A DNA stretch of 64,000 nt, taken from the NCBI RefSeq assembly GCF_000011005.1, contig NC_013665.1:372001-436000 (forward strand), given 5' to 3'. Shown here piece by piece: positions 46,521-54,683 of the stretch (the first letter of the stretch is position 1; every line of letters starts with the position of its first letter). The notes under the pieces were generated by a model, which was not told the DNA's origin, did not search any database, and saw nothing but the letters and a program-made list of their open reading frames with translations. The position numbers and the translations under genes were made by a program. Source of the DNA: Methanocella paludicola SANAE (GTDB taxonomy: Archaea; Halobacteriota; Methanocellia; Methanocellales; Methanocellaceae).

Positions 46521-47042
46521 TTAAGTTTTCCCGGCGATGATATTTTTTCTTCCCATGCTGCAGGCGTAAGCGACTCCCGCGTCCCCCAGCTTCCTCCCGA
46601 TGGCCTTCGCCTGCCGGATGGCGCCCTCGTCGGGCCTGCCCTGAACGGCGAGGCCTGCAGAAAGTATGTCGGACCTCTGGACGAAGCTCACTTCGAAGAG
46701 CTCGAGGATGCCCTCGATGCTCTGGATGCACTTGAGCTGCCCGCCCTCTCCCGTCGCGAAGGCTACGGCGGGCTTTCTGTAAAACGAGTTTTTGAACGGG
46801 AGGGCGATATCGAAGAGCGCCTTCAGTTCGCCGCTCATGTAGCTGTAGTACGTGGGCGAGCCGAACGCGACCGCCGAGGCGCTCTCTATGTCGGAGCGCT
46901 TTGTATCGCGGGCCCGCTTCACGGTGACGTCCACGTTACCGTTCCCGGCGCCCTTCGCCCCCTCGGCGATGGCTTCGGCGAGCGCCCTGGTGTTGCCGCT
47001 CCACGATGTGAAGACGATCAAAATGTTCGGTCTGTCGGCCAT
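46521..47042 (-). CDS. Flavodoxin-like protein (WrbA-type fold)
   Basis: 173 residues. The N-terminal loop is VFTSWSGNTRALAEAIAEGA (FMN phosphate site), with ASAVAFGSPTYYSYMSGELKALFD as the second flavin loop, then KPAVAFATGEGGQLKCIQSIEGIL. The length and the insertion resemble the NAD(P)H:quinone/flavodoxin group rather than short electron-carrier flavodoxins. C-terminus has YACSMGRKN. Isolated gene; substrate unknown. Confidence 0.88.
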   Translation of the reverse strand: MADRPNILIVFTSWSGNTRALAEAIAEGAKGAGNGNVDVTVKRARDTKRSDIESASAVAFGSPTYYSYMSGELKALFDIALPFKNSFYRKPAVAFATGEGGQLKCIQSIEGILELFEVSFVQRSDILSAGLAVQGRPDEGAIRQAKAIGRKLGDAGVAYACSMGRKNIIAGKT

Positions 47043-47095
47043 GGTGGTAATTATCGGGGCCGGGGTGATAATCGTAGCCTAAAAATAATGCGCAG

Positions 47096-47449
47096 CTACG
47101 AGTAGTTGAATAGCTTAGTGACCAGGGGGATCTTCAGGTTGAACCGCCGGTCGAGCACGGCCAGCGTGCACCAGGGAATGATGTCCACTATCGGTAACAG
47201 GTCGACGCCGCTCATGGCAAGCCACTTGACCACCGGCACGCCGAGGTACGACAGGTACGCTGCCTCGACGACCGATACGCCCGACTCTATTCCCATGGCG
47301 ACGGGCGGGAGGCCGATCAGGAATAAAAGCTCCGACGGCACGGCATCCGTAAAGTCGATGGCCAGCGCCAGGCCCAGCGCCGCGAGGTTCTGCATCGTCA
47401 TGACGGACGCAGGTTTCTGTACTGGTATCGCTTCGGCGGCCTGTTCCAT
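47096..47449 (-). CDS. Small membrane protein, hypothetical
   Basis: 117 residues, with about three hydrophobic segments (NLAALGLALAIDFTDAVP, LLFLIGLPPVAMGIESGVSV, WLAMSGVDLLPIVDIIPWC). Starts MEQAAEAIPVQKPAS. No known domain. It is divergent from the acetyl-CoA synthetase gene. Confidence 0.7.
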   Translation of the reverse strand: MEQAAEAIPVQKPASVMTMQNLAALGLALAIDFTDAVPSELLFLIGLPPVAMGIESGVSVVEAAYLSYLGVPVVKWLAMSGVDLLPIVDIIPWCTLAVLDRRFNLKIPLVTKLFNYS

Positions 47450-47626
47450 ACTATTCCTCTATCACGCATTTACGCTTAAACTGTTAAATATTTTCATCTT
47501 ACATTATTTTATAAAAACTTTTATGCAGCTCCGGGCAAATTAGTTATAAATAATCATTAACAATCACAACCTTTATTTGTAACGATTGATAATTAATAAT
47601 TGTGAGCTAGCTCAGGAGGGTCAGCC

Positions 47627-49435
47627 ATCGATACAGCGCTAAACTATGACAAAGGTATTCCAACCATAAAACAGGGTAAGAACTGGCGAGCTAAGGCAGA
47701 GAACGGCGTTGAGATCGTCGAGATGATCGGCGATTGCAACGTCTGCTACGACGAGGCCTGCGGCAGCGGCTTCTGCTTTGACGACGTCAGGAAAGAGTTC
47801 GACTGGTACACTACGGGCAAGGTCAACATCGGCTACGAGGCCATCGACCGCCACGCGAAGTCCTGGCGCAAGAACAAAGTGGCCCTTTACTGGGAAGGCG
47901 CCGACGGGAGCGACCGGAAGTACACGTTCCAGGAGTTCAAGATACGCACCGATAAGTTCGCGAACGTGCTCCGGAAAGCGGGCGTCAAGAAAGGCGACCG
48001 CATCTTCGTCTACCTGCCCCGGATCCCTGAACTATACGCCAGCGCCATCTCGATCGCCAAGCTGGGCGCGATCTTCGCCCCGCTGTTCGGCGGCTTCAGG
48101 GCGGAGGCGGTGAGGGACCGCATCAACGATGCGGAGGCCTGCATGGTCATCACCACGCCCGAGATGAAGCGGCTGGGCATCGACCCCATACGGAAGGACA
48201 TTCCGTCCGTCAAGACCGTCGTGCTCTGCAACATCCCCCGGAACTACGACCTGGAGCCGGGCGACCTGAGCTACGACGCCGAGATGATCTACGCCTCGGA
48301 GGAGTTCGAGCCCGAGTGGTGCGACCTTGAAGATCCGGTGATCATGCACTACACGTCGGGCACGACCGGCAAGTCGAAGGGCGTCGTCCACGTCCACAAC
48401 GCCATGATCGGGCACTACATTACCACGAAATGGGTGCAGGACCTGAGGGACGACGACGTGTACTGGTGCACGGCTGACCCCGGCTGGGTTACGGGCACTT
48501 CATACGGCATATTCGGGCCCTGGCTGAACGGCGCCTCGCAGGTAGTGTATGCAGGCCGGTTCTCGCCCGAGGCCTGGTACTGGATCATCGACAAGTACAA
48601 GGTGACCGTCTGGTATACGGCCCCCACGGCGCTCCGCATGCTCATGAAGGGCGGCGAGGACGTCGTGAAGAAGTACCACCTGGACAGCTTAAGGTATATC
48701 ACGAGCGTCGGCGAGCCCCTGAACCCGGAGGTCATCCGCTGGGGCATGCGGGTCTACGGCCTGCCCATCCACGAGAACTACTGGATGACGGAGACCGGCT
48801 GTAACGTCATCGCCAACTTCTACGGCATGCCCCTGAAGATAGGCTCCATGGGTAAGCCCTTCCCGGGCATCGAGGCGGCGGTCATCGACGATAAGGGCAA
48901 AGTGCTGCCCCCCGGCGTGCCCGGCAACATCGCCATAAAGCCCGGATGGCCCTCCATGATGCGGAGCATCTGGAACAACCCTGCCAAGTACAACGAGTAC
49001 TTCCGCATTTCGGGCTGGTACATCACGGGGGACAGCGCGTTCATGGATGCGGACGGATACTTCTGGTTCACCGGCCGCATCGACGACGTCATCAAGACGT
49101 CGGGGGAGCGCGTCGGGCCCTTCGAGGTGGAGAGCGCGCTGCTCGAGCATCCGGCCGTGGCCGAGGCGGGCGTTATCGGCAAGCCCGATCCGCTGTACGG
49201 TAACGTCATCAAGGCCTTCATATCCCTGAAGCCCGGCTACGATGGCACGGAGGAGCTGAAGCGCGAGATCTCCGAGTCGGTAAAGAAATCCCTCGCGGCC
49301 CACGCGTTCCCCCGGGAGATCGAGTTCAAGGCGAGCCTTCCGAAGACCCGGAGCGGCAAGATCATGCGCCGCGTGCTGAAGGCGATGGAGCTGGGCCAGC
49401 CTCTGGGAGACCTGGCCACGCTCGACGACGAGTAA
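47627..49435 (+). CDS. acs: Acetyl-CoA synthetase (AMP-forming), ATC start
   Basis: 602 residues if started at ATC 47627. An in-frame TGA (47603) precedes, and no ATG/GTG/TTG occurs until ATG 47723, inside the protein. A perfect AGGAGG (47614-47619) lies 7 nt before ATC 47627, so this codon is the best start (alternative: ATG 47723, with no Shine-Dalgarno). AMP-binding motifs: HYTSGTTGKSKGVVHVH, WCTADPGWVTGTSYGIFGPW, WWMTETG-like YWMTETGCN, SGWYITGDSAFMD, RIDDVIKTSGERVGPFE, LPKTRSGKIMRRVLK with the acetylatable Lys. It makes acetyl-CoA from acetate. Confidence 0.93.
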   Translation: MDTALNYDKGIPTIKQGKNWRAKAENGVEIVEMIGDCNVCYDEACGSGFCFDDVRKEFDWYTTGKVNIGYEAIDRHAKSWRKNKVALYWEGADGSDRKYTFQEFKIRTDKFANVLRKAGVKKGDRIFVYLPRIPELYASAISIAKLGAIFAPLFGGFRAEAVRDRINDAEACMVITTPEMKRLGIDPIRKDIPSVKTVVLCNIPRNYDLEPGDLSYDAEMIYASEEFEPEWCDLEDPVIMHYTSGTTGKSKGVVHVHNAMIGHYITTKWVQDLRDDDVYWCTADPGWVTGTSYGIFGPWLNGASQVVYAGRFSPEAWYWIIDKYKVTVWYTAPTALRMLMKGGEDVVKKYHLDSLRYITSVGEPLNPEVIRWGMRVYGLPIHENYWMTETGCNVIANFYGMPLKIGSMGKPFPGIEAAVIDDKGKVLPPGVPGNIAIKPGWPSMMRSIWNNPAKYNEYFRISGWYITGDSAFMDADGYFWFTGRIDDVIKTSGERVGPFEVESALLEHPAVAEAGVIGKPDPLYGNVIKAFISLKPGYDGTEELKREISESVKKSLAAHAFPREIEFKASLPKTRSGKIMRRVLKAMELGQPLGDLATLDDE

Positions 49436-49470
49436 GGGGGTGATACGAAAGCGCTTTTGCTATATGGATC

Positions 49471-49490
49471 CCGGGGCCTTCGGGCCCCGG
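49471..49490 (+). terminator. UUCG-tetraloop terminator after acs
   Basis: CCGGGGCC-TTCG-GGCCCCGG, a perfect stem with a UUCG loop, followed by CATATCGCCTTTCT, ~35 bp past the stop. Confidence 0.75.
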
Positions 49491-49549
49491 CATATCGCCT
49501 TTCTATAAACCAATAACGTTTTATCGGCCCACGCCATACGCTATTTATC

Positions 49550-50326
49550 ATGATCACCGACGATTTCGACTATCTCGCCCCGGGGGGCCGCTCCTATACC
49601 CTGGCCTCCGGCCGCCTGTCCGGCATTAAGAAGAACTCGCGGGTGCTGGAGATCGCCTGCGGGAGGGGCGCGGCCGCCTGCGCGCTCGCCGAGGCGTATA
49701 AGTGCCGCGTGGACGCGTTCGATATCGACCCGGTGATGGTCGAGCACTCGATGGAGACGTCCAATAAGCTGGGGTTCGGCGAGTTCACGAACTTTTTCGT
49801 AAAGGACGGCCGGGACATGGACTTCGGCGAGGGCAAGTATGACCTGGTGCTCGCGGAGGGCGGAGCGCTTACGTACATAGGCCGTGAGGAGGGCATCGCC
49901 CGTGCCGCCGACCTGCTCAAGGAAGGCAAGTGCCTGGCCCTGACGGATCTGATCTACCTCAGGGACGACGTGCCTCAGCCGGTAAGGGATGCTTACGAAG
50001 AGGGCGTCTATACGTATCTTACCGAGATCCGCTACCGGAAGCTCCTGGAGGCTTACGACTTCGAGGTCGTGTTCGCCTCCATGCTGCCCCAGTCCGCCTG
50101 GGACCGGTACTACGCCCAGATGCGGCGGCAGGTCATGAACCCGAAGAATAGGTTCACCAAGGATTTCAAGGATTCCATGATGCGGGAGATCGACGTGTAT
50201 TATAATTATGGCGGGATGTTCAGTGTCGGGTACTTCTACGCGGTGGCCCGGCTGTCAAGAAATAAGCGGGTGAAGCCCGCGGGCGAGGGGCTCCGGATCC
50301 CGCTGGCCTTCAGCTATGGCCATTGA
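49550..50326 (+). CDS. SAM-dependent methyltransferase
   Basis: 258 residues. Class I Rossmann fold: VLEIACGRGAAACALAEAY (SAM motif I), VDAFDIDPVMVEH (motif II), DLVLAEGGALTYI (motif for acidic/aromatic contact) and CLALTDLIYL. It resembles the cyclopropane/sarcosine-type small-molecule methyltransferases (methyltransf_25/UbiE-like), but the substrate cannot be named. It is monocistronic, ~80 bp before tRNA-Glu. Confidence 0.88.
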   Translation: MITDDFDYLAPGGRSYTLASGRLSGIKKNSRVLEIACGRGAAACALAEAYKCRVDAFDIDPVMVEHSMETSNKLGFGEFTNFFVKDGRDMDFGEGKYDLVLAEGGALTYIGREEGIARAADLLKEGKCLALTDLIYLRDDVPQPVRDAYEEGVYTYLTEIRYRKLLEAYDFEVVFASMLPQSAWDRYYAQMRRQVMNPKNRFTKDFKDSMMREIDVYYNYGGMFSVGYFYAVARLSRNKRVKPAGEGLRIPLAFSYGH

Positions 50327-50404
50327 AGTCAGAAATACCGATTAGGCCCTCACGTTATACGGAAAATTTAAGTACATGGATGCTCATGTAAGCTACGCTT
50401 TTCT

Positions 50405-50479
50405 GCTCCGGTAGTGTAGCGCGGCCAATCATGCCGGCCTTTCGAGCCGGCGACTCGGGTTCAAATCCCGACCGGAGCA
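50405..50479 (+). tRNA. tRNA-Glu (anticodon TTC)
   Basis: 75 nt. Acceptor GCTCCGG / CCGGAGC with discriminator A; anticodon stem CCGGC / GCCGG around loop CTTTCGA, so anticodon TTC; T-arm CTCGGGTTCAAATCCCGA-like (CGGGT...TTCAAATC). The D-arm TAGTGTAGCGCGGCCAATCA fits archaeal tRNA-Glu. No intron. A TTTAAG element ~35 bp upstream may be the TATA box. Confidence 0.95.
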
Positions 50480-50511
50480 CGTTCTATTAATATTTAATGG
50501 GTTACTTAGCG

Positions 50512-50723
50512 GGTCGACGCCTTGCCTGATGGCAAGGCTACTCGGCTTTTCGGGTGCTTCGATGTCCGGGCCGGGCTTGCACCCTACTCGCATGGCCGCT
50601 GATGCGGCATGCTCGTACGCAAGCCCTAAGCGATGCGGCGATAAAACGCCGCATCCATTACCCGGCCATCTTCGCATCGGCCTGATGGCCGACTGATGCC
50701 CGAAAAGCCTCGACGACCGCTGG
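50512..50723. repeat. Highly structured non-coding repeat downstream of tRNA-Glu
   Basis: About 210 bp containing nested perfect stems: CCTTGCC/GGCAAGG (50520-50537), GGGCTTGC/GCAAGCCC (50573-50580 and 50619-50626), GATGCGGCG/CGCCGCATC (50632-50640 and 50647-50655). Its right-hand 50 bp (50673-50722) recurs with 43/50 identity at 52828-52877. It lacks a plausible ORF. It may be a mobile repeat or a structured RNA. Confidence 0.75.
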
Positions 50724-50805
50724 CAGTTAATAATGTAAACTAAGCGAGCGTCCTTGCAAAATAGGTCATTATGTAAAAAAATTATTATCTAAACTTAACG
50801 TTATT

Positions 50806-51195
50806 TTAAAATAAACTACCATCTTTTAAATAATAATAGGACTGCGGCGGCGTGAAATTTTCAATCTTTACATATGGATCGATAGGCACGTCAAGTGGCT
50901 CAACTTTTTTAATCGTAATCGCAAACCCAACTTCTTTTTCCGCATAATAGCTAAAGAATTCTTCTTTCGATATCCCAGAGTGTTTTTCGCATCGTTTCCA
51001 AAGCCGTTCTGGCGAGTCTTCGATGATGTCCCCTATAGCAATCTTAGCTATGATTTTTTTTACAGGCGATGTCGAGTAAATGTATATATGTCCGATTTTT
51101 CGCTTATCCAGCTTTATCTTCCGGAATTCAAACTTCTTTTCTCCATCGATAATTTTGTTGGCGTACTTCGGTTTAATCGAAAGTAAAACGTCCAT
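50806..51195 (-). CDS. ASCH-domain (PUA-like) protein
   Basis: 129 residues. The ASCH start MDVLLSIKPKYANKIIDGEKK and FEFRKIKLDKRKIGHIYIYSTSP, then IGDIIEDSPERLW, are typical; the Lys/Arg (EFRK) and Ser-Pro positions of the binding cleft are present. ASCH domains bind nucleic acids or modified bases; some are nucleases. It overlaps the upstream PIN-GNAT-EVE gene by 23 bp, so it was co-transcribed. AT-rich codon use unlike neighbours. Confidence 0.88.
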   Translation of the reverse strand: MDVLLSIKPKYANKIIDGEKKFEFRKIKLDKRKIGHIYIYSTSPVKKIIAKIAIGDIIEDSPERLWKRCEKHSGISKEEFFSYYAEKEVGFAITIKKVEPLDVPIDPYVKIENFTPPQSYYYLKDGSLF

Positions 51196-52683
51196 CTATG
51201 CCACCGTTTCTTTTGATGTAATCGTATTGGTCAGGGGTTAATGTACTTATTGACTGTGGATGGGCTGAAAGTATTCCGTGTTTTATTAATTCTTTTATAC
51301 CTAATGGCTTTTTAAGGTTAAAATAATGGCGGAAAATAATAACAGTTGCAGGCTTTTTAAATCCTTTGACTTCATCGTAGGTGTAGACGCTTCTGTTATA
51401 TTCAACTGTGTACCATATCTTATCCGTATCATCAAGCTGATAATAGACCTGTTCGACAACGCCGATTGATGTTATTTGATGTTGATCTTTTGAGCGGTAG
51501 AATAGTAATAAATCGCCTGGCTTAATCTTTTTAATATGGGAATTTGTTAGATATGCCTTCCTGATCGTATTACCCTGCGGAATGTCAGTTGAAAAATCAC
51601 TTAACAATGTCTGCCTTTTCTTGTAATCTTGGAATAATCTATCGTGATACTCTGGCTGGATTGGTACAATATACTTATTCACTCTTATGGAATCTATAAA
51701 ACTTGGATAAAATCTTTTATTGACCTCTGCAGGATCATAATTGATAGCATTGTCAGGGAATAAGCTTTTTAAAAAGACTTTTTCATACTCTCCTTTTTGG
51801 TCTATACAGTTCCGTTCTCCAATATACTCAAAGCCATGTTTGGTAATTAGTTTTAATAAATCGTCATTCTCCCTGACAAAGTGCGTAAGATAGATTTCGT
51901 CATAGTTATGATCAATACTGTACCCTATCGCAAGCTTAAGCAATAATTCGCCGACACGATAACCTTTACAAGCCACCTTTAATGTAGCTATTTTAAGACG
52001 AGGTTTTCGTCGTAATGGGGCTTTGTTAATTAACGCGATTTCTTCATCTTCATCTTTCAATATTAAAATCGCCTTTAACTTATGATTCGTCCTATGTACC
52101 CAGCACTTTCTTCCATCTCTTGATTTTTTAAGAAACCAATCGTTAAACTTAACTATACCATAATCTTCGCGCAATGAATCGAAAAATGGATCAAGGTAAT
52201 CAATGTTGTACATAAAATCCGGCTTAATACGGAAGTGATCGTGCATTCTGGCGGCTTTATTATCGAAGTCCGCAAGAGCAGTAACAATATCAAGAACTCT
52301 GTTTTCAATACCTAACTTCGATGCAAAACGATGTATCTCCTTATCTTCGGTAATAAAGACATGGACAGCATTTTTATAAACCGCATTTAGTAATTGGGCG
52401 TCAATTATTGAATGTGAATCTAACTGTGGATTGCCAATCAATTGGTAAAAATTACTATCTGGGATGGGGGATTTTCAAGTCGGGGATACGCGGCTATTTT
52501 CGATAGGATTACATTCCTACGATCCGTATTTTTATCATTATTTATATCTCGAAATGATGCAGGATGGATAAGTGTTTGATGGCCGTTTTCATGAATGATT
52601 TTAAGTAATTTTCATAAGTTATCAGATACCACTTTAGGATCTTCTCTATGTATCAACACATTTGTATCAAGTAATATCCGCAT
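51173..52683 (-). pseudogene. PIN-GNAT-EVE fusion protein, disrupted
   Basis: Original start ATG 52683: MRILLDTNVLIHREDPKVV, a PIN nuclease start with its first acidic residue. An in-frame TGA follows at codon ~24 (SDNL*KLLK), and a shift by one base near 52470 (CCCCC run) moves the frame into the 422-residue open frame ending at 51173. That frame carries the PIN C-terminus (SHSIIDAQLLNAVY, FITEDKEIHRFA), a GNAT-like domain (RKPRLKIATLKVACKGYRVGELLLKLAI) and a C-terminal EVE/PUA-like domain (KPGDLLLFYRSKDQHQITSIGVVEQVY). As it stands the PIN half is not made whole. It resembles RNA-targeting toxins; inactive or split here. Confidence 0.8.
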
Positions 52684-52883
52684 ATGCTCCTAGCCCTACC
52701 AATTATTAAGATTACTTTAATTAATTTACATAAATGTTTCTATAAATTGAAAAAAATGGGACGAATTAAAGTTATATCAAGTTATCCAAGAAATAAATGG
52801 TATAACGTCGATTACCCCATCATAATTCGCACGGGCCTGATGGTCGACTGACGCCCGAAAAGCTTCACCGACCGCTGTTGCTT

Positions 52884-53135
52884 TCTGTTAGTGGCCTCTC
52901 GTAGTGATTAGTTTTGCCGGCAATCGCCGGCCAGTTTCTTTCATAGTTTTTATCGAAACGTGCTTCGGGATAGTCAGCGGACGGCATTACATAGAGCTGC
53001 TTGACTTTGCCGATGCGAAGCCCGGCATGGGCTTCTGACAGACTTCCGGAAGTGAGGAAACCCAGTAGTACAGGTGGACTATTATCTTAGCATCTTTTAC
53101 CGCCTTGGGGGTATACGACAAAATGTTTTTCATTT
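52884..53135. other. Intergenic stretch without gene
   Basis: GC content is back to normal. Only a GCCGGCAATCGCCGGC palindrome (about 52917-52933) stands out. No ORF, tRNA or repeat copy is recognised. Confidence 0.5.
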
Positions 53136-53162
53136 AGTTCCTGCTATTCTATTCTTGTATGG
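53136..53162 (+). promoter_or_regulatory. Conserved leader/promoter shared by the two MarR genes (copy 1)
   Basis: The 27 bp AGTTCCTGCTATTC through the start codon are identical to 55262-55288 before the second marR. Similarity extends ~20 bp upstream (GACAAAATGTTTTT here, GACAAAACGTTTTT there). No Shine-Dalgarno is visible, so the mRNA is probably leaderless. Confidence 0.75.
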
Positions 53163-53614
53163 TCGGAAAAGTGAAGCGGGATACCCTATCATTAAATTTA
53201 AAAAAGCTGGAGGAAAGTCCCGGGGGTTACCTGATGCATGTGGCTCAAAAATGGGAGCGGGAAGTCGATAATGTCCTCGACGGTTTCGACACCACCTGTA
53301 CTCAGATCGAGCTTCTGTCGTGTCTTGTGAAGCTTATGAAGGAGGGAAACCCCGTTACGCAGAAAGACATAGCCGAGTATCTCCGCCGGGATAAAAATAC
53401 GGTTTCCGAGGTTATGAGGTCTATGGAGAAGAAAGGCTACATTACCCGGTCGGTAAGCGAGAACGACATGCGTGCGAAGTACATCCTCCTCACCGACAAA
53501 GGATACGATCTGCTTGAAAAGGCCGTCAGTGAAATTGTACGGATGGATGAGCGTTTTTTCACCGATTACAACGAAAATCATGAGTTAAGAAAGCTGTTGG
53601 AGAAGTATCTTTAA
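53159..53614 (+). CDS. MarR-family regulator, cassette 1
   Basis: 151 residues. Winged helix: VTQKDIAEYLRRDKNTVSEVMRSMEKKGYITRSVSENDMRAKYILLTDKG; dimerisation helices flank it (SLNLKKLEESPGGYLMHVA; ELRKLLEKYL). Closely related to the protein at 55285 in layout and wing sequence. It stands before a DUF4386 membrane gene whose promoter is full of GTACG palindromes, its probable operator. The ligand is unknown; the family typically senses phenolics, drugs or oxidants. Confidence 0.95.
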   Translation: MVGKVKRDTLSLNLKKLEESPGGYLMHVAQKWEREVDNVLDGFDTTCTQIELLSCLVKLMKEGNPVTQKDIAEYLRRDKNTVSEVMRSMEKKGYITRSVSENDMRAKYILLTDKGYDLLEKAVSEIVRMDERFFTDYNENHELRKLLEKYL

Positions 53615-53641
53615 CGGCAGGTATCCATTTTGAATCCGTAA

Positions 53642-53650
53642 AGTATAAAT
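53642..53650 (+). promoter_or_regulatory. TATA box for DUF4386 gene 1
   Basis: AGTATAAAT, ~100 bp before ATG 53746; transcription would start about 25 bp on, at the edge of the palindromic array. Confidence 0.6.
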
Positions 53651-53668
53651 AGCTCGTACTATATTACA

Positions 53669-53735
53669 TATAGTACGCATACGTACAATAATAGTACGTA
53701 CAATAATTATACGTACAGTACGTATGCGTACTATA
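53669..53735 (+). promoter_or_regulatory. Palindromic operator array (GTACG motifs)
   Basis: An 18-bp perfect inverted repeat, with core arms TAGTACGCATACGTAC (53671-53686) and GTACGTATGCGTACTA (53718-53733), plus an inner AGTACGTAC and TACGTAC. At least four GTACG/CGTAC words fall in 67 bp. The array covers the expected transcription start and leader of the DUF4386 gene, a typical MarR repressor target. Confidence 0.85.
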
Positions 53736-53745
53736 AGGTGATATA

Positions 53746-54519
53746 ATGAGCTTTGATACTGGTCATATTAATGGATTTATAAGGAGAAAAACAGGGGATT
53801 TTGAAACTATCGTCATTTCGAACCCGAACAAGAACCTCGCCAGAGCAGCAGGGATCCTGTACCTGGTAATGATCGTGTGCGGAATGGCCGCTCAGTTGAT
53901 CCGTGGCAGTCTTATCGTGCCCGGAAACGGCGTGGTAACGACAGGTAACATCGTGGCTTCCGAGTCGTTATTCCGGGTCGCCTTTATTAGCGATCTGTTC
54001 ATGGCGACGGGCTTTCTGCTGTTTGCCTGGGCGTTATACGTGCTGCTCAAGCCTGTTAATAAAAACATAGCTTTATTGTTCGTGCTATTGGCTACGGCTA
54101 GTGTCGCGATCCTTTGCCTCAACCTGCTCAACCAGTTTGCGATCCTCATCTTAGTGAACGATGCCGGCTACCTGGCGGCGTTCGGGGCTGTTCACTTGAA
54201 TGCCCTGGTGATGCTATTCGCTGATCTGCATTACTATGGATATTACATAGCCCAGATCTCATTTGGCCTCTGGCTAGCTCCTCTTGGGTATCTGGTGATC
54301 AAGTCAGGTTTCCTCCCGAGGATACTGGGCATTTTATTGATCATTGCCACGTTCGGCCATCTGTTTGGATTTCTCGCGGCATTCCTTCTCCCGGGCTACG
54401 AATCGTTTGGTGATCTGCCTGCGTTCCTGGAAATCCCGTTCGGTCTGTGGTTGCTGGTCAAGGGCGTGCAGGGCCAGCAGCCGGTAAAAAATCCTAACCA
54501 ACAGGCGGCGATAAGTTAA
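53746..54519 (+). CDS. DUF4386-family membrane protein, cassette 1
   Basis: 257 residues. After a 25-residue N-terminal extension, the protein has six predicted membrane helices with the DUF4386 landmarks: NLARAAGILYLVMIVCGMAAQ, FRVAFISDLFMATGFLLFAWALYVLL, SFGLWLAPLGYLVIKSGFLPRILG and GHLFGFLAAFLLPG. Family function unknown. AAGGTGA precedes ATG 53746. It lies behind a palindromic operator and next to a MarR gene, suggesting inducible expression. Confidence 0.9.
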   Translation: MSFDTGHINGFIRRKTGDFETIVISNPNKNLARAAGILYLVMIVCGMAAQLIRGSLIVPGNGVVTTGNIVASESLFRVAFISDLFMATGFLLFAWALYVLLKPVNKNIALLFVLLATASVAILCLNLLNQFAILILVNDAGYLAAFGAVHLNALVMLFADLHYYGYYIAQISFGLWLAPLGYLVIKSGFLPRILGILLIIATFGHLFGFLAAFLLPGYESFGDLPAFLEIPFGLWLLVKGVQGQQPVKNPNQQAAIS

Positions 54520-54683
54520 AGGCATGAGAATGATGAAAAGGAGAGGCACACGAATGAAGGCGGTAGTTTGCATAAAAACAGTCCGGCGGAAATCCTTCGG
54601 ATAGCCTCCCTTCATCTTAAATACCGGGATCGGCCAAAAAGTGCTGGCATGTGGCTTCAGGAAATGTAGCAAGAGGTGATAGA

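Larger units (their letters stand above)
50673..52877. other. AT-rich island flanked by 50-bp imperfect direct repeats
   Basis: Copy A (50673-50722) and copy B (52828-52877) share 43 of 50 bases, both in the same direction, bracketing 2.1 kb with much lower GC than its surroundings. Inside are an ASCH gene and a broken PIN-GNAT-EVE gene, both on the minus strand. Its location next to tRNA-Glu and its composition suggest acquired DNA. No integrase is present. 52684-52827 has no gene. Confidence 0.65.

Noticed and set aside
50405-50479. tRNA-Glu split by the island (att site)
   Set aside because: The tRNA is complete, and no partial copy of its 3' end was found at the other end of the island; the flanking repeats are a different sequence 190 bp away.
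52600-52620. Selenocysteine or other recoding at the TGA in the PIN gene
   Set aside because: No selenocysteine-insertion element was seen, the residue does not fit a catalytic place in PIN, and a second lesion (one-base shift) further along shows simple decay.
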